DNA of 36,711 bases from Cecembia lonarensis LW9. GTDB taxonomy: Bacteria > Bacteroidota > Bacteroidia > Cytophagales > Cyclobacteriaceae. The notes below the pieces were generated by a model. That model searched no databases, was not told the DNA's origin, and saw only the letters and a program-made list of their open reading frames with translations. The stretch is taken from the NCBI RefSeq assembly GCF_000298295.1, contig NZ_AMGM01000044.1:1-36711 (forward strand), read 5' to 3'. Shown one piece after another: positions 13,353-21,567 of this stretch (its first letter is position 1; every line of letters begins with the position of its first letter). Both the position numbers and the translations under genes were made by a program.

Positions 13353-14162
13353 CTAACCAACTTGCCTTGAATAAATTCCAGATTTAATTAAAGCAAAAAT
13401 ACCAAACCTGAATACAAAGAAAAATCCGATGGAGTAAACCCACCTAATACCCGATCCGAAAAACAAAAAACCAAAAACTGTGATTAGTAGTAAAACACTA
13501 TAATACATGACTCTAAAAGTATCTAAAGATCCCACCGCATTCTGAATTCTTTCTAATTCATATTTCTTTTTTACACTATGCTCAATAGTCCTTAAAATAG
13601 GAAAGGAAAATAATACGATTAAATAGGGTTCAATTCCAAAGTCCCAATCCATAAAAACCCAAACTACCAGATAATATTTAAGAACACATAAAACAAAATA
13701 GGTAGCAATATTCCATCTCGACCGTATTGTATTATGCAAATAAAAAAACAAGCGACTTAAACCTATATAGCCGCATAACAACAGGATCTTTTCAAGTGAC
13801 AATAAACCAAAAAAGTAAACCAGATTACATATTATAGCCAAAAGAAGAATTCTTAAAGCAATTATCATTTTAAAATTACCTTGAATAAATGTGATATCCT
13901 CTTTTTCAATCCTGATATTGGGTTCCTTTTCTTTGTTAATGGTAATGGCATCATTTTCCATGTAACCAATTTCATAGATACTCATCCAGGCAATTAATAC
14001 CAATATAAAAAGTACTAATCCTGGAAATACCTCTTTATTGTAGATCAAAAATGTAAATACAAAAAGATAAAGCGGGTAAATCCAAATGATGGAGTAAATT
14101 TCCAATTTATTCTTCAATCTCGAAAGATGGAGGTATCTGAATGGAATTAAGAATTTATACAT
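13353..14162 (-). CDS. Divergent UbiA-like prenyl-phosphate transferase
   Basis: 269 aa, about seven to eight membrane helices. A polar loop near residues 66-83 (YMENDAITINKEKEPN) sits where UbiA enzymes carry NDxxDxxxD, a second polar loop (FYLHNTIRSRWN) matches the YxxxK-type loop, and KKKYELERIQNAVGSLDTFR before the last helices resembles the decaprenyl-phosphate phosphoribosyltransferase branch. The first aspartate motif is degenerate, so activity is uncertain. Its start overlaps the end of the HAD gene by 8 bp. HAD and UbiA domains are fused in some bacterial proteins, so the pair may form a split version making a polyprenyl-phosphate-linked pentose (inference). Confidence 0.5.
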   Translation of the reverse strand: MYKFLIPFRYLHLSRLKNKLEIYSIIWIYPLYLFVFTFLIYNKEVFPGLVLFILVLIAWMSIYEIGYMENDAITINKEKEPNIRIEKEDITFIQGNFKMIIALRILLLAIICNLVYFFGLLSLEKILLLCGYIGLSRLFFYLHNTIRSRWNIATYFVLCVLKYYLVVWVFMDWDFGIEPYLIVLFSFPILRTIEHSVKKKYELERIQNAVGSLDTFRVMYYSVLLLITVFGFLFFGSGIRWVYSIGFFFVFRFGIFALIKSGIYSRQVG

Positions 14163-14820
14163 ATGTGATTTTCCAGTGGTCCTCTTTTTTTCTTTCCCAA
14201 AACCCTATTTTCCTCTTTTTAGTAATAATGTAAACATTCTTACAGGCTTTTGCTAATTGGAGGTCTTCTACATTATCTGTTGCCAAAGTTGTCTCTTGAT
14301 AAAAATCAATCCCTTCTTTTTGTAAAGCTTCTAACTTATAACCTTGTAAATCTTTAGTAATATTTCCTGAAAATACCCCTTCAGCCGTCTTTTCTAAAGT
14401 GGTAGCAAGGTAATTTTTAAATCTTAATTGGTTTGAAACCGCCCTAACAACAGGATCAATAGAAGCGCTAACCAGAATCATGTCTGCTCCCTTTCTTTTA
14501 GCCTCATTGAATAACTCATGAATTTGAGGGTTTTCCCTATTCTTGAGAAACTCCCCAACAAATAGGTATGCTTCCTCATAAACGCTGGAAACCATCTCTC
14601 CTTTTAGTGTTCCAATTAAAATCTTTCTTATGTCAAACTTTAACCCAATTCGCTTAGAAGTAACCCAAATGATTTTGAAGGGTAAAGACAAAGCCAGCTT
14701 TATCTTCAAAAACTTAATCCTATTGTACTTTTTAAAATACCAAAGCAAAAAATCGTAGGTAGTATTTGAAAAATAGAGCGTTCCACATAAATCAAATAAA
14801 TAGATCTCTTTTTTATCCAT
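14155..14820 (-). CDS. HAD-superfamily (subfamily IB) phosphatase
   Basis: 221 aa from the ATG at 14820. HAD motif I (YLFDLCGTLY, with nucleophile Asp and the Asp+2 replaced by Cys), motif II (ILVSAS) and motif III (LATDNVEDLQLA) are in order. A Cys in place of the second Asp of motif I is odd, since that residue usually acts as general acid, so it may be a weak phosphatase or a phosphotransferase. A longer frame to 14874 exists, but the extra 18 residues lie inside the upstream gene. It overlaps the upstream GT4-like gene by 8 bp and the UbiA-like gene by 8 bp. Confidence 0.7.
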   Translation of the reverse strand: MDKKEIYLFDLCGTLYFSNTTYDFLLWYFKKYNRIKFLKIKLALSLPFKIIWVTSKRIGLKFDIRKILIGTLKGEMVSSVYEEAYLFVGEFLKNRENPQIHELFNEAKRKGADMILVSASIDPVVRAVSNQLRFKNYLATTLEKTAEGVFSGNITKDLQGYKLEALQKEGIDFYQETTLATDNVEDLQLAKACKNVYIITKKRKIGFWERKKEDHWKITYV

Positions 14821-15991
14821 ACTGTAATGCTTGATGGTAAACCTTCGCAGTTTCCTCCAATGAAAAATATTCAATAGCCATTTCTTGAATTGCTTCTGAA
14901 TAATCTTCTTTCAGTTGCTTATTGACCCAATTCAGTATTTCTTCTTCTTTTGATTCATTAAATCCATCAAAGCAAAAAGCAAAGGGTTTATTTTTCATCA
15001 AAATATCCATATCTCCTATTCCAGGCGAAAAAATAACACTCAAACCAGCTGCCAAATATTCACCTACTTTAAGGGGCGCTACTGCCTGCATGGAAAAAGT
15101 GGCTTTTCTTAAAGAAATCCCTATGTGATAGTTTTTCAATTCACTTAGAATCAAGTCCGGAAAAACTGACTTAACTGTGATCACATTTAAAAATTGGGGG
15201 GACTCTTTCTTAATAAGTTCTTTGGCTACTTCGACTTGAGGGGTTAGTAGTGTCAATGAGGCATTAGGAATATAATCTTTTACATATTCAAATATTTGAA
15301 TTACTTCATCCATTCTATACTGAGGCCCAATTGATCCACTATATACTAGATTACAACCGGTCTTTGATGATTTAATTTGATTTTCAGTGGATTTAAAAGT
15401 ACCATTTCTTACAATAAAAACCTTATTTTTATCAAATCCATCCCCTGCTCTTTCCATAATAATTTCTTTAGCTTTTAGAGACCTACAAATTATAGATTTG
15501 CCTTTAATAAACCCTTCCTTCTCAATTCTCCTATACAATTTGTAACGCAAACTATTTTTTGATAATCCGCTAAAATCAACCCTTTCATCCTGAGAGAAAC
15601 CATCCGCATCATATACAAGATCTACATTAGTTTTTTGAATAATGCCCTCAAATATACCCAAAGCAGTAGTGGCCCTTGGTATAATTACCTCTATCTTTTT
15701 TTCTTTTATGTAATTTTTGAAGAAAATTGAATCAAAGAATTTCGCCTTAAGGAGACTAATAATTGCAAATTTCCTATTGGTAATTATGGGTATATATTTT
15801 ATTCCAGCTGTATCAAAAAACACCCTTCTTTGATCAATGATATCCCTATCTCCCCATATAAACTGTATGATATGGAATTCATAACCATATTCTTTTTGCA
15901 ACTGATTAAAAATGGGATAAAAAAGGGTCTCTAAATAATTCACATTTGGCCCATCCCATGTTATGAAAAGTACTTTTTTCCTCTTGCTCAA
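14813..15991 (-). CDS. GT4-like (GT-B fold) glycosyltransferase
   Basis: 392 aa. N-terminal Rossmann start (KKVLFITWDGPNVNYLETL), the mid-protein acceptor/donor junction (FIVRNGTF), a C-terminal domain beginning NLVYSGSIGPQYRMDEVI, and PLKVGEYLAAGLSVI in place of a full EX7E motif. Cytoplasmic, sugar donor unknown. The start is TTG (15989-15991), followed directly by SKRKK; no ATG lies near. A 26-bp gap separates it from the upstream GT4 gene. The missing first Glu of EX7E makes it a divergent member. Confidence 0.75.
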   Translation of the reverse strand: MSKRKKVLFITWDGPNVNYLETLFYPIFNQLQKEYGYEFHIIQFIWGDRDIIDQRRVFFDTAGIKYIPIITNRKFAIISLLKAKFFDSIFFKNYIKEKKIEVIIPRATTALGIFEGIIQKTNVDLVYDADGFSQDERVDFSGLSKNSLRYKLYRRIEKEGFIKGKSIICRSLKAKEIIMERAGDGFDKNKVFIVRNGTFKSTENQIKSSKTGCNLVYSGSIGPQYRMDEVIQIFEYVKDYIPNASLTLLTPQVEVAKELIKKESPQFLNVITVKSVFPDLILSELKNYHIGISLRKATFSMQAVAPLKVGEYLAAGLSVIFSPGIGDMDILMKNKPFAFCFDGFNESKEEEILNWVNKQLKEDYSEAIQEMAIEYFSLEETAKVYHQALQYG

Positions 15992-16017
15992 TGCTTTACC
16001 AATTAAAAAAAGCCACT

Positions 16018-17154
16018 TTATTTCACCAAGGATAATTGCTTGATATAAAACTCAGTCAAAGCTTTGGCATAAATCTCAACCGAAAACCTCTTTCTTACGT
16101 CTTCCTGCCCTCTTAATCCCATTTGCCTTCTTTCATCAGGATCCATTTCCACCATGGCTTTCATTTGGCCGACCATGTCATCATGATCGTTTGGATCCAG
16201 CAACAATCCTGTGTGGGATTTGATGATTTCGCTTGGGCCACCTACTTTGGTCGCCAAACTTGGCAAGCCCAATTGCATGGCTTCTGCCAAAGAAAGCGAA
16301 AACCCCTCTGAGAAGGAAGGTAGGATAAAGGCATCAGCGGCCATCAAAAAAGGATTGACATTGGCATGGAATCCCAAAAATTGTACTTGGGAATCGATAC
16401 CCAAATTTCGAGAAAGAGTTTTGAGATTATCCTTTTCAGGACCTTCTCCAATGATCCAGAAATGCAATTCTCTTTCCTTAATTTCACCCTGAAGGGAGGC
16501 TAAAGCATTGATCAAACCATCAAGATTTTTGATAGCCACTAACCTGCAGGTAGTAATAAAGACAAATTGCTCTTTGTTGGCTTGACCTTTCAATTGTTTG
16601 ATTAATGTATCTGTTTTTTCTTTTTCTTCCTCTGTCAACTCCAATTTGGGTTTCCCCATGGGGTAATAGATAACATCAACCTTCCGGTCTGAGGCTTCTC
16701 CCAAATTTATCAATACATCTTTGACCGCTTGAGATATGGCAATGATTTTATTGGCCCTGGTGTATGTCAATCGGAAAATATGCTTCCAGTAAGAATGATG
16801 ATTGGGAAAACCCACCTCCTCTCCTATTCTCAGTGGTACACCTGCCCACCAAGCTGCCCAAATCCCATGGAAATTCCCTTCCCCATTGGAACAATGCACC
16901 ACATCCGGTTTTTCTCCTTTGAAAATCCGAACTAGTTTCCGGATCAGTTGAAAGTTGGGGATTTGGGGATTCTCATTCAGTACTATCACTTGAAACCCCA
17001 TTGAGGATAATAGTTTACTAGTCTGCCCTCCCTTACCCAAAGCCAAAAAAATCATTTGAAAATCAGGATAGTTCAGCATACCATCGGCTGTCAACTCCAT
17101 ATGCTTTTCTACCCCACCGAAATCCAGTTCTGTGACTATTCTGATTATTTTCAT
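16018..17154 (-). CDS. Family-4 glycosyltransferase
   Basis: 378 aa, GT-B fold. N-terminus IIRIVTELDFGGVEKHM is the usual GG-V/A-E loop; the second domain starts FITTCRLVAIKNLDGLINAL and holds the EX7E motif EGFSLSLAE and GGPSEII. It would retain the anomeric configuration of a nucleotide-sugar donor and act on a lipid-linked acceptor in the cytoplasm. The start ATG shares one base with the stop of the fucosyltransferase gene (TAATG), so the two are translationally coupled. Base composition is more balanced than in the 20-27 kb stretch. Confidence 0.88.
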   Translation of the reverse strand: MKIIRIVTELDFGGVEKHMELTADGMLNYPDFQMIFLALGKGGQTSKLLSSMGFQVIVLNENPQIPNFQLIRKLVRIFKGEKPDVVHCSNGEGNFHGIWAAWWAGVPLRIGEEVGFPNHHSYWKHIFRLTYTRANKIIAISQAVKDVLINLGEASDRKVDVIYYPMGKPKLELTEEEKEKTDTLIKQLKGQANKEQFVFITTCRLVAIKNLDGLINALASLQGEIKERELHFWIIGEGPEKDNLKTLSRNLGIDSQVQFLGFHANVNPFLMAADAFILPSFSEGFSLSLAEAMQLGLPSLATKVGGPSEIIKSHTGLLLDPNDHDDMVGQMKAMVEMDPDERRQMGLRGQEDVRKRFSVEIYAKALTEFYIKQLSLVK

Positions 17155-18023
17155 TACAATTTGATTGCTTCTTTAATATAATAAGAATCCTCTATCTCAT
17201 AAACAGCCTGTTGTCTGTCATCTGCAAACCATCTTTTCGGCTTAATAACGATTTTGGCGGGATTGCTATTCAGCCTTGCCGCCCACCAACTGAAGGTGCT
17301 GTTGGCGATGATTTGATGTTTGCAATTTTTCAACAATTCAAATTCCAAATAATCAACCGACCCAATAATATCAGAAACAAAAAAAGAATCCTTTAAAAAT
17401 GGAAGATTTTCCTTTACCCAATCCGTGTCATCAGAAAAGATAAAGAAATTAGACTTTTCTATTCTGTTACCGATAAAATCAACCGCTGCCGAGTAGTAGC
17501 TTGGTGGCAATAAGCCATAAAAATTTTTAAAGTGCGCTACCTTTTCATAATCTCCCCTTCTAATATGTATGCCTACAGAATCGCTGTTCTTTACCTTCTT
17601 ATTAACTGTATTAAAATCCTTTGTTTTAAACTTTTCTTTTAATGTTATTTCATCCGAGATTTTATCAATATAATCCTCATAGTATTTTCTATTCCCCCAT
17701 GACCCTCTCAGGTATAAATTGTTTTTCCTTGGAATATCTTTGGATTCCAAGGCTTTTTCCAAAACCAGTTCGTGATAAAATTCTGTATGAAATACCTTAT
17801 CGAATTTCAAAGCATAATCCGAATTTAACAGCTTAATGACTTTCCAGGGAAGGTGCTTTACTTTGATGTTAAACTTATCTAACACAAACTCCCTATCGGG
17901 ATCATTTTTATAAATATGGATATCAGATGCCAAAAACGAATTATGCAATTCAGACAATTTTCTACCCAAAGCGTATTGATAAATTTGATTGCCTAATCCA
18001 CCCATAAATTTCATAATAATCAT
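17154..18023 (-). CDS. GT11 alpha-1,2-fucosyltransferase-like enzyme
   Basis: 289 aa. GT11 hallmarks are all visible: GGLGNQIYQYA at residues 8-18, the HIRRGDY donor motif at 153-159, and NSTFSWWAA near residue 240. These enzymes transfer L-fucose from GDP-fucose, usually making alpha-1,2 links. This implies fucose in the glycan, but no gmd/fcl genes are in the window. The ATG overlaps the stop of the upstream GT2 gene (ATGA) and its own stop overlaps the GT4 start. Confidence 0.9.
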   Translation of the reverse strand: MIIMKFMGGLGNQIYQYALGRKLSELHNSFLASDIHIYKNDPDREFVLDKFNIKVKHLPWKVIKLLNSDYALKFDKVFHTEFYHELVLEKALESKDIPRKNNLYLRGSWGNRKYYEDYIDKISDEITLKEKFKTKDFNTVNKKVKNSDSVGIHIRRGDYEKVAHFKNFYGLLPPSYYSAAVDFIGNRIEKSNFFIFSDDTDWVKENLPFLKDSFFVSDIIGSVDYLEFELLKNCKHQIIANSTFSWWAARLNSNPAKIVIKPKRWFADDRQQAVYEIEDSYYIKEAIKL

Positions 18024-19003
18024 TTCAAGCCTAACTTATTGATAAAAAAACGATAGACCCAAGGTACCGATAATTGATAGGTGTCATAATACCCCTGAAT
18101 AATGCCGAGTTTCTTGGCTAATGGCAATTGAAATTTAGATTTATTTTTTCCAAACCTACTTTTGATAAAGGTTCTGAGTACCAGATCCAAAAATTCGTAG
18201 ATTTTGGGTTTCTTGATTTTTTCTTTCAATTCCGGAAAAACCTCCACATGCACCGGTGTACATGAATAAATACCAAATTGCAATCTTTTAAGGTAATTTA
18301 GGTTAGATTTATTTTTACTGGTCAAATGGTTCAGTTTTAAACTGGGTGAAGTACCAGCACTCTTTCCCAATAAAATCGCAGAATACACAACTTGACTATC
18401 TCCTCCACTACTCAATGATCTTCCTTTCCTGTCTGTGGCAGTCATTCTTCCCTTTTCCACAAATCCCAAATAAGCATTCGCCACTTCCTTGGTCAGGCAC
18501 ATACCTGTACCCGGAGGATAATATGGCATCCAAATTCTTTCCGTACCGAATTGGACTTTATCAAAAGCCTTTTCCTGATAATAGGCCTTAAAATTATTGA
18601 ACTTTGAGGGGACATCTTTATGAAACTCTACTTTAATTATTCCCGGTCCCCACACACCAACTTCAGGATATTGTTCTCTCAAAGCTAGGAAAGAAAGTAA
18701 ATAATCACTGCTTAGTTCGTTGTCATCATCCACACAAACAATAAGATCTCCTTTTGATTTTTCAAAGCCGGATTGCCTTGCAAAAGTCAAGCCCTGTCTC
18801 TTTTCTACCAGTAGTTGAAATGGAAAATCTGTAAATTCTCTTTCCAGAATAAGTTTCCAATTGTTTTGACTATTATTATCTACTAAAAGGTATTCAACTT
18901 CACCATTTTGAGGAATCTTTAATTCTGTTAATGCCTTAAGCACTTTTTTGATAATCCATTCATCAGGATTATAAATGAATACGACAATGGAAATTACAGT
19001 CAT
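18020..19003 (-). CDS. Family-2 glycosyltransferase
   Basis: 327 aa, GT-A fold. N-terminal VISIVVFIYNPDEW, LLVDNNSQNN (nucleotide-binding Asp), GLTFARQSGFEKSKGDLIV and the metal-binding motif CVDDDNEL; a later SSGGDSQ segment resembles the acceptor-side loop. It resembles the GT2 at 30902-31924 (shared DDDNEL and GGD motifs), so the two are probable paralogues. No membrane segment. It is the first intact gene after the decayed methyltransferase, with a 143-bp gap that may carry a promoter. Confidence 0.87.
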   Translation of the reverse strand: MTVISIVVFIYNPDEWIIKKVLKALTELKIPQNGEVEYLLVDNNSQNNWKLILEREFTDFPFQLLVEKRQGLTFARQSGFEKSKGDLIVCVDDDNELSSDYLLSFLALREQYPEVGVWGPGIIKVEFHKDVPSKFNNFKAYYQEKAFDKVQFGTERIWMPYYPPGTGMCLTKEVANAYLGFVEKGRMTATDRKGRSLSSGGDSQVVYSAILLGKSAGTSPSLKLNHLTSKNKSNLNYLKRLQFGIYSCTPVHVEVFPELKEKIKKPKIYEFLDLVLRTFIKSRFGKNKSKFQLPLAKKLGIIQGYYDTYQLSVPWVYRFFINKLGLK

Positions 19004-19146
19004 TGAATGTGCCGAACCTTTTTATACTAATTTGTTATTTTTCGATAATTGATTATCAACAATTATCGCCAATTCAGATTTCATTGATTGGTATCCATTT
19101 ATTTTCTCCACAATGAATATCTATTTTGAAACTCCCTCTCCAACAA
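19004..19146. other. AT-rich gap after the decayed methyltransferase
   Basis: 143 bp, no gene. It probably contains remnants of the old operon junction and may supply a promoter for the fucosyltransferase end of the locus, but no element is clear. Confidence 0.4.
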
Positions 19147-19745
19147 CTAAAAATGGATTTTCCATACTAGTTTCTCAATTGAACCCACATCAGCTTCTTT
19201 TCTTTTAAACACCAAGATTTTCTGTATATACCAGCAATCTAAACCAGTTTCGGCCCAAAACTTAATCCTAAATCTTCTTAAAAATAAAAACCCGAATTTT
19301 TCAGAATTTTTCCGCCAATATTAAGCATACTATTCATTGACATGGTTCTGTCCCCTATGCCACAGAATTGCTGCAATAATGCATACAATAGTATCTGACA
19401 TCTTTGTCGGCTTCAAAATTAGATTTTAAGCACGCTGTTCCTCCAAATCTTCCGCTACTTCCAAGTAAAGCATTGAATCAAATTTAATTTCAAGAACAAA
19501 ATACTTCCAAAGACTGGATATGCTGAATAATTTTGAGAATAAATTTACAAGTTCTCCTCCTTGATCCATACCCCATCTATACCAAAAATATTACTTACAC
19601 CCTTCTCTTGAAAATTAATTAACCAAGCACCTAATCCATATCCATTATCAATTACTAATGTTGGGTGAAAATTCTGATATAAATGTTCAACGATTTTGGA
19701 AGGAGTGGAAAGATTTGTCACCTTTTCTTCATTAAAATAACTCAT
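19147..19745 (-). pseudogene. Decayed class I methyltransferase
   Basis: The first 66 codons are open (19545-19745) and carry a degraded SAM motif I (VIDNGYGLGAWL) and GIDGVW. After the stop, matching pieces continue in other frames: KFDSMLYLEVAEDLEEQRA, then AAILWHRGQNHVNE, EKFGFLFLRRF and FWAETGLDCWYIQKILVFK, ending at a stop at 19147-19149. These are the expected motifs, in order, of a methyltransferase common in glycan loci (D-LEVAEH, QGGQNHxNE, WYxQN), broken by stops and frame changes. It overlaps the upstream GT2 stop by 4 bp, so it was once part of the operon. Confidence 0.85.
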
Positions 19746-20839
19746 ACTAATATGTGAATTTCTTTTCCTTCAATAATCAGTGGTTTTCGGGAATCTACTT
19801 TAAGTTTTTTCAATCTTGATGTATGTTCATCAATTGATATTTTTCCAAACTGGTAATCGTAAAATAAAATTTTATTTGATTTCAACCTAAATTCCCACCT
19901 TAGCTTTTTGATAATAGCATCTTTTTTTTCCCCAATTAAGATTAAAAAATATTTAAAAAAAAGATGTTTTTTAAAATACAAGAGTAGATTGAATTTTAAT
20001 GAACCTGAAAAATAAAGTGGAATAATAAATTTTATAAAGAAGTAAAGTCCAAACCTTTTTATTGCCAGTATTGAGATTTCCAATATCAGCTTTTCTAAAT
20101 AAATCCTTTCAAACTTCTTGGATTGGTAAAAGTCTAAAACAAATTTTTTTAAGGAAGTAAAATTTTCTGAATTGAACACGGAATGGCTAACATGTTTACT
20201 TCCGGAAAATTTTTGCCAAGTCCAGTCCGGTTTATCCAACAATAACCCTATTTTTTCAGCAACGCAATATGCCTGAAAATTAAAGTGCAAATCCTGAAAA
20301 CCACGGATAGCTTCATCCCAACTCAATTTATTTCTTTCAACAAATTCTTTCCTGAATAGAACTGAATTAACTACCCAAGGTGGATTCATTAGACCAAATC
20401 CTTTATAAAACTCAGGAATCACCACCAATGGAGAAAAAATAGAAACAGAATAAACTCCATCCTTTGAAATTCTACCATCAGCAACGACAAAATCTAAGTT
20501 CAACTTTGCCAAGACTTCTACTCTTCTATAAAGTAGGTCAGCCTCCATTAAATCGTCAGAGTCAAACCACTGTATATATTCTCCTTGGGCTAATGAAAAG
20601 GCATAGTTTCTACAAGTATTTCCTCCTTTGGGTAGATCAGAAGGCCTTTTGAATAACTTTATACGATCGTCGCTTTCAGCAAATCTTTTCAAAATATCCC
20701 AAGAATTGTCTGTACTATTGTCATCTACAATGATGCATTCCCAATTATTGTAATTCTGGTTGATGATAGATTCAATAGTCTCATTAAGAAATTGGCTTTT
20801 ATTATAATTTGGAATCAGAATTGAAATCAAATTTTCCAC
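19742..20839 (-). CDS. Family-2 glycosyltransferase
   Basis: 365 aa. GT-A domain with ISILIPNYNKSQFL, CIIVDDNSTDNSW, GGNTCRNYAF and the metal-binding FDSDDLM. The C-terminal third is very rich in Phe, Leu and Lys and may contact the membrane. The start is GTG. Strongly AT-rich like its upstream neighbours. It lies 2 bp after the methyltransferase-like gene and its stop overlaps the pseudogene start. Confidence 0.87.
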   Translation of the reverse strand: MENLISILIPNYNKSQFLNETIESIINQNYNNWECIIVDDNSTDNSWDILKRFAESDDRIKLFKRPSDLPKGGNTCRNYAFSLAQGEYIQWFDSDDLMEADLLYRRVEVLAKLNLDFVVADGRISKDGVYSVSIFSPLVVIPEFYKGFGLMNPPWVVNSVLFRKEFVERNKLSWDEAIRGFQDLHFNFQAYCVAEKIGLLLDKPDWTWQKFSGSKHVSHSVFNSENFTSLKKFVLDFYQSKKFERIYLEKLILEISILAIKRFGLYFFIKFIIPLYFSGSLKFNLLLYFKKHLFFKYFLILIGEKKDAIIKKLRWEFRLKSNKILFYDYQFGKISIDEHTSRLKKLKVDSRKPLIIEGKEIHILV

Positions 20840-20841
20840 GC

Positions 20842-21567
20842 TTAAATAGAAGAAATGAATTTATATTTACCTGTAGTAATTAAAAGTTGATTTTTCATAC
20901 CTTCAAAATAAGACTTCGTGTACAATACTCCATTTTTTTTCAATAGTTCAGTTAATTTATTAACAGTATCAATTTCACCCTTTCTATTGGTATCATCAAT
21001 TAATATGATAAAATCAACTTGTTGAACAGCAATTGATTCAATTAAAGTAAAAATATCAAATCGAGAATATCTTTCTGAACCAAGTGGGCCATCTACCAAA
21101 TAAAAATCAAACTTCTTCGAACTGTAATCACTAATATTTTGATATGAATTGTACTCGAATTCTTCAAATCTCCTTTTCACCAATTCATGTTGATTGATTT
21201 TTGAATTCGGAAGTAATTTATTAGAACTTAAAAAAAAATCTATCCATGTCTTGTCGTTCTCTAAAATTAGATGTTCGGCATCCATATTGTATTTATCGTT
21301 AAATAAAGAGATGAATTTGGATGATTCACCTAAGCCAAACTCTAAAATCGATTTTGGTTTAGCATCTTTCAAAACACGAAAGAGGACATAAAAAAAAGAA
21401 TAATTCCCTGCCCATCTTCCAGGACTTATTGAAAAATTATTTAATTCTGGACATTCTTTAATTGAGTCATGGAAAACTTCTGCCCATACCAATTCATTGG
21501 TGTTTTTTATGATTTGAGTTTGATTCTCAAAATTCTTTTTAACTAATTCCTTTATTTTTTTCAGCAT
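20842..21567 (-). CDS. Methyltransferase-like protein of unknown specificity
   Basis: 241 aa. A Rossmann-type SAM motif is suggested by SILEFGLGESSKF (about residues 73-85), with an acidic residue at the end of the next strand (HLILENDKTW) and FDFYLVDGPLGSERYSR later, as in class I methyltransferases. No catalytic motif stands out. It overlaps the 3' end of wzt by 29 bp and is AT-rich. Homologues of this shape occur in polysaccharide loci beside Wzt; some cap chains by methylation, so a chain-terminating role is possible but not shown. Confidence 0.6.
   Translation of the reverse strand: MLKKIKELVKKNFENQTQIIKNTNELVWAEVFHDSIKECPELNNFSISPGRWAGNYSFFYVLFRVLKDAKPKSILEFGLGESSKFISLFNDKYNMDAEHLILENDKTWIDFFLSSNKLLPNSKINQHELVKRRFEEFEYNSYQNISDYSSKKFDFYLVDGPLGSERYSRFDIFTLIESIAVQQVDFIILIDDTNRKGEIDTVNKLTELLKKNGVLYTKSYFEGMKNQLLITTGKYKFISSI

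Noticed and set aside
14821-14874. 18-codon N-terminal extension of the HAD protein
   Set aside because: Lies wholly inside the upstream gene and precedes a normal ATG placed just before HAD motif I.
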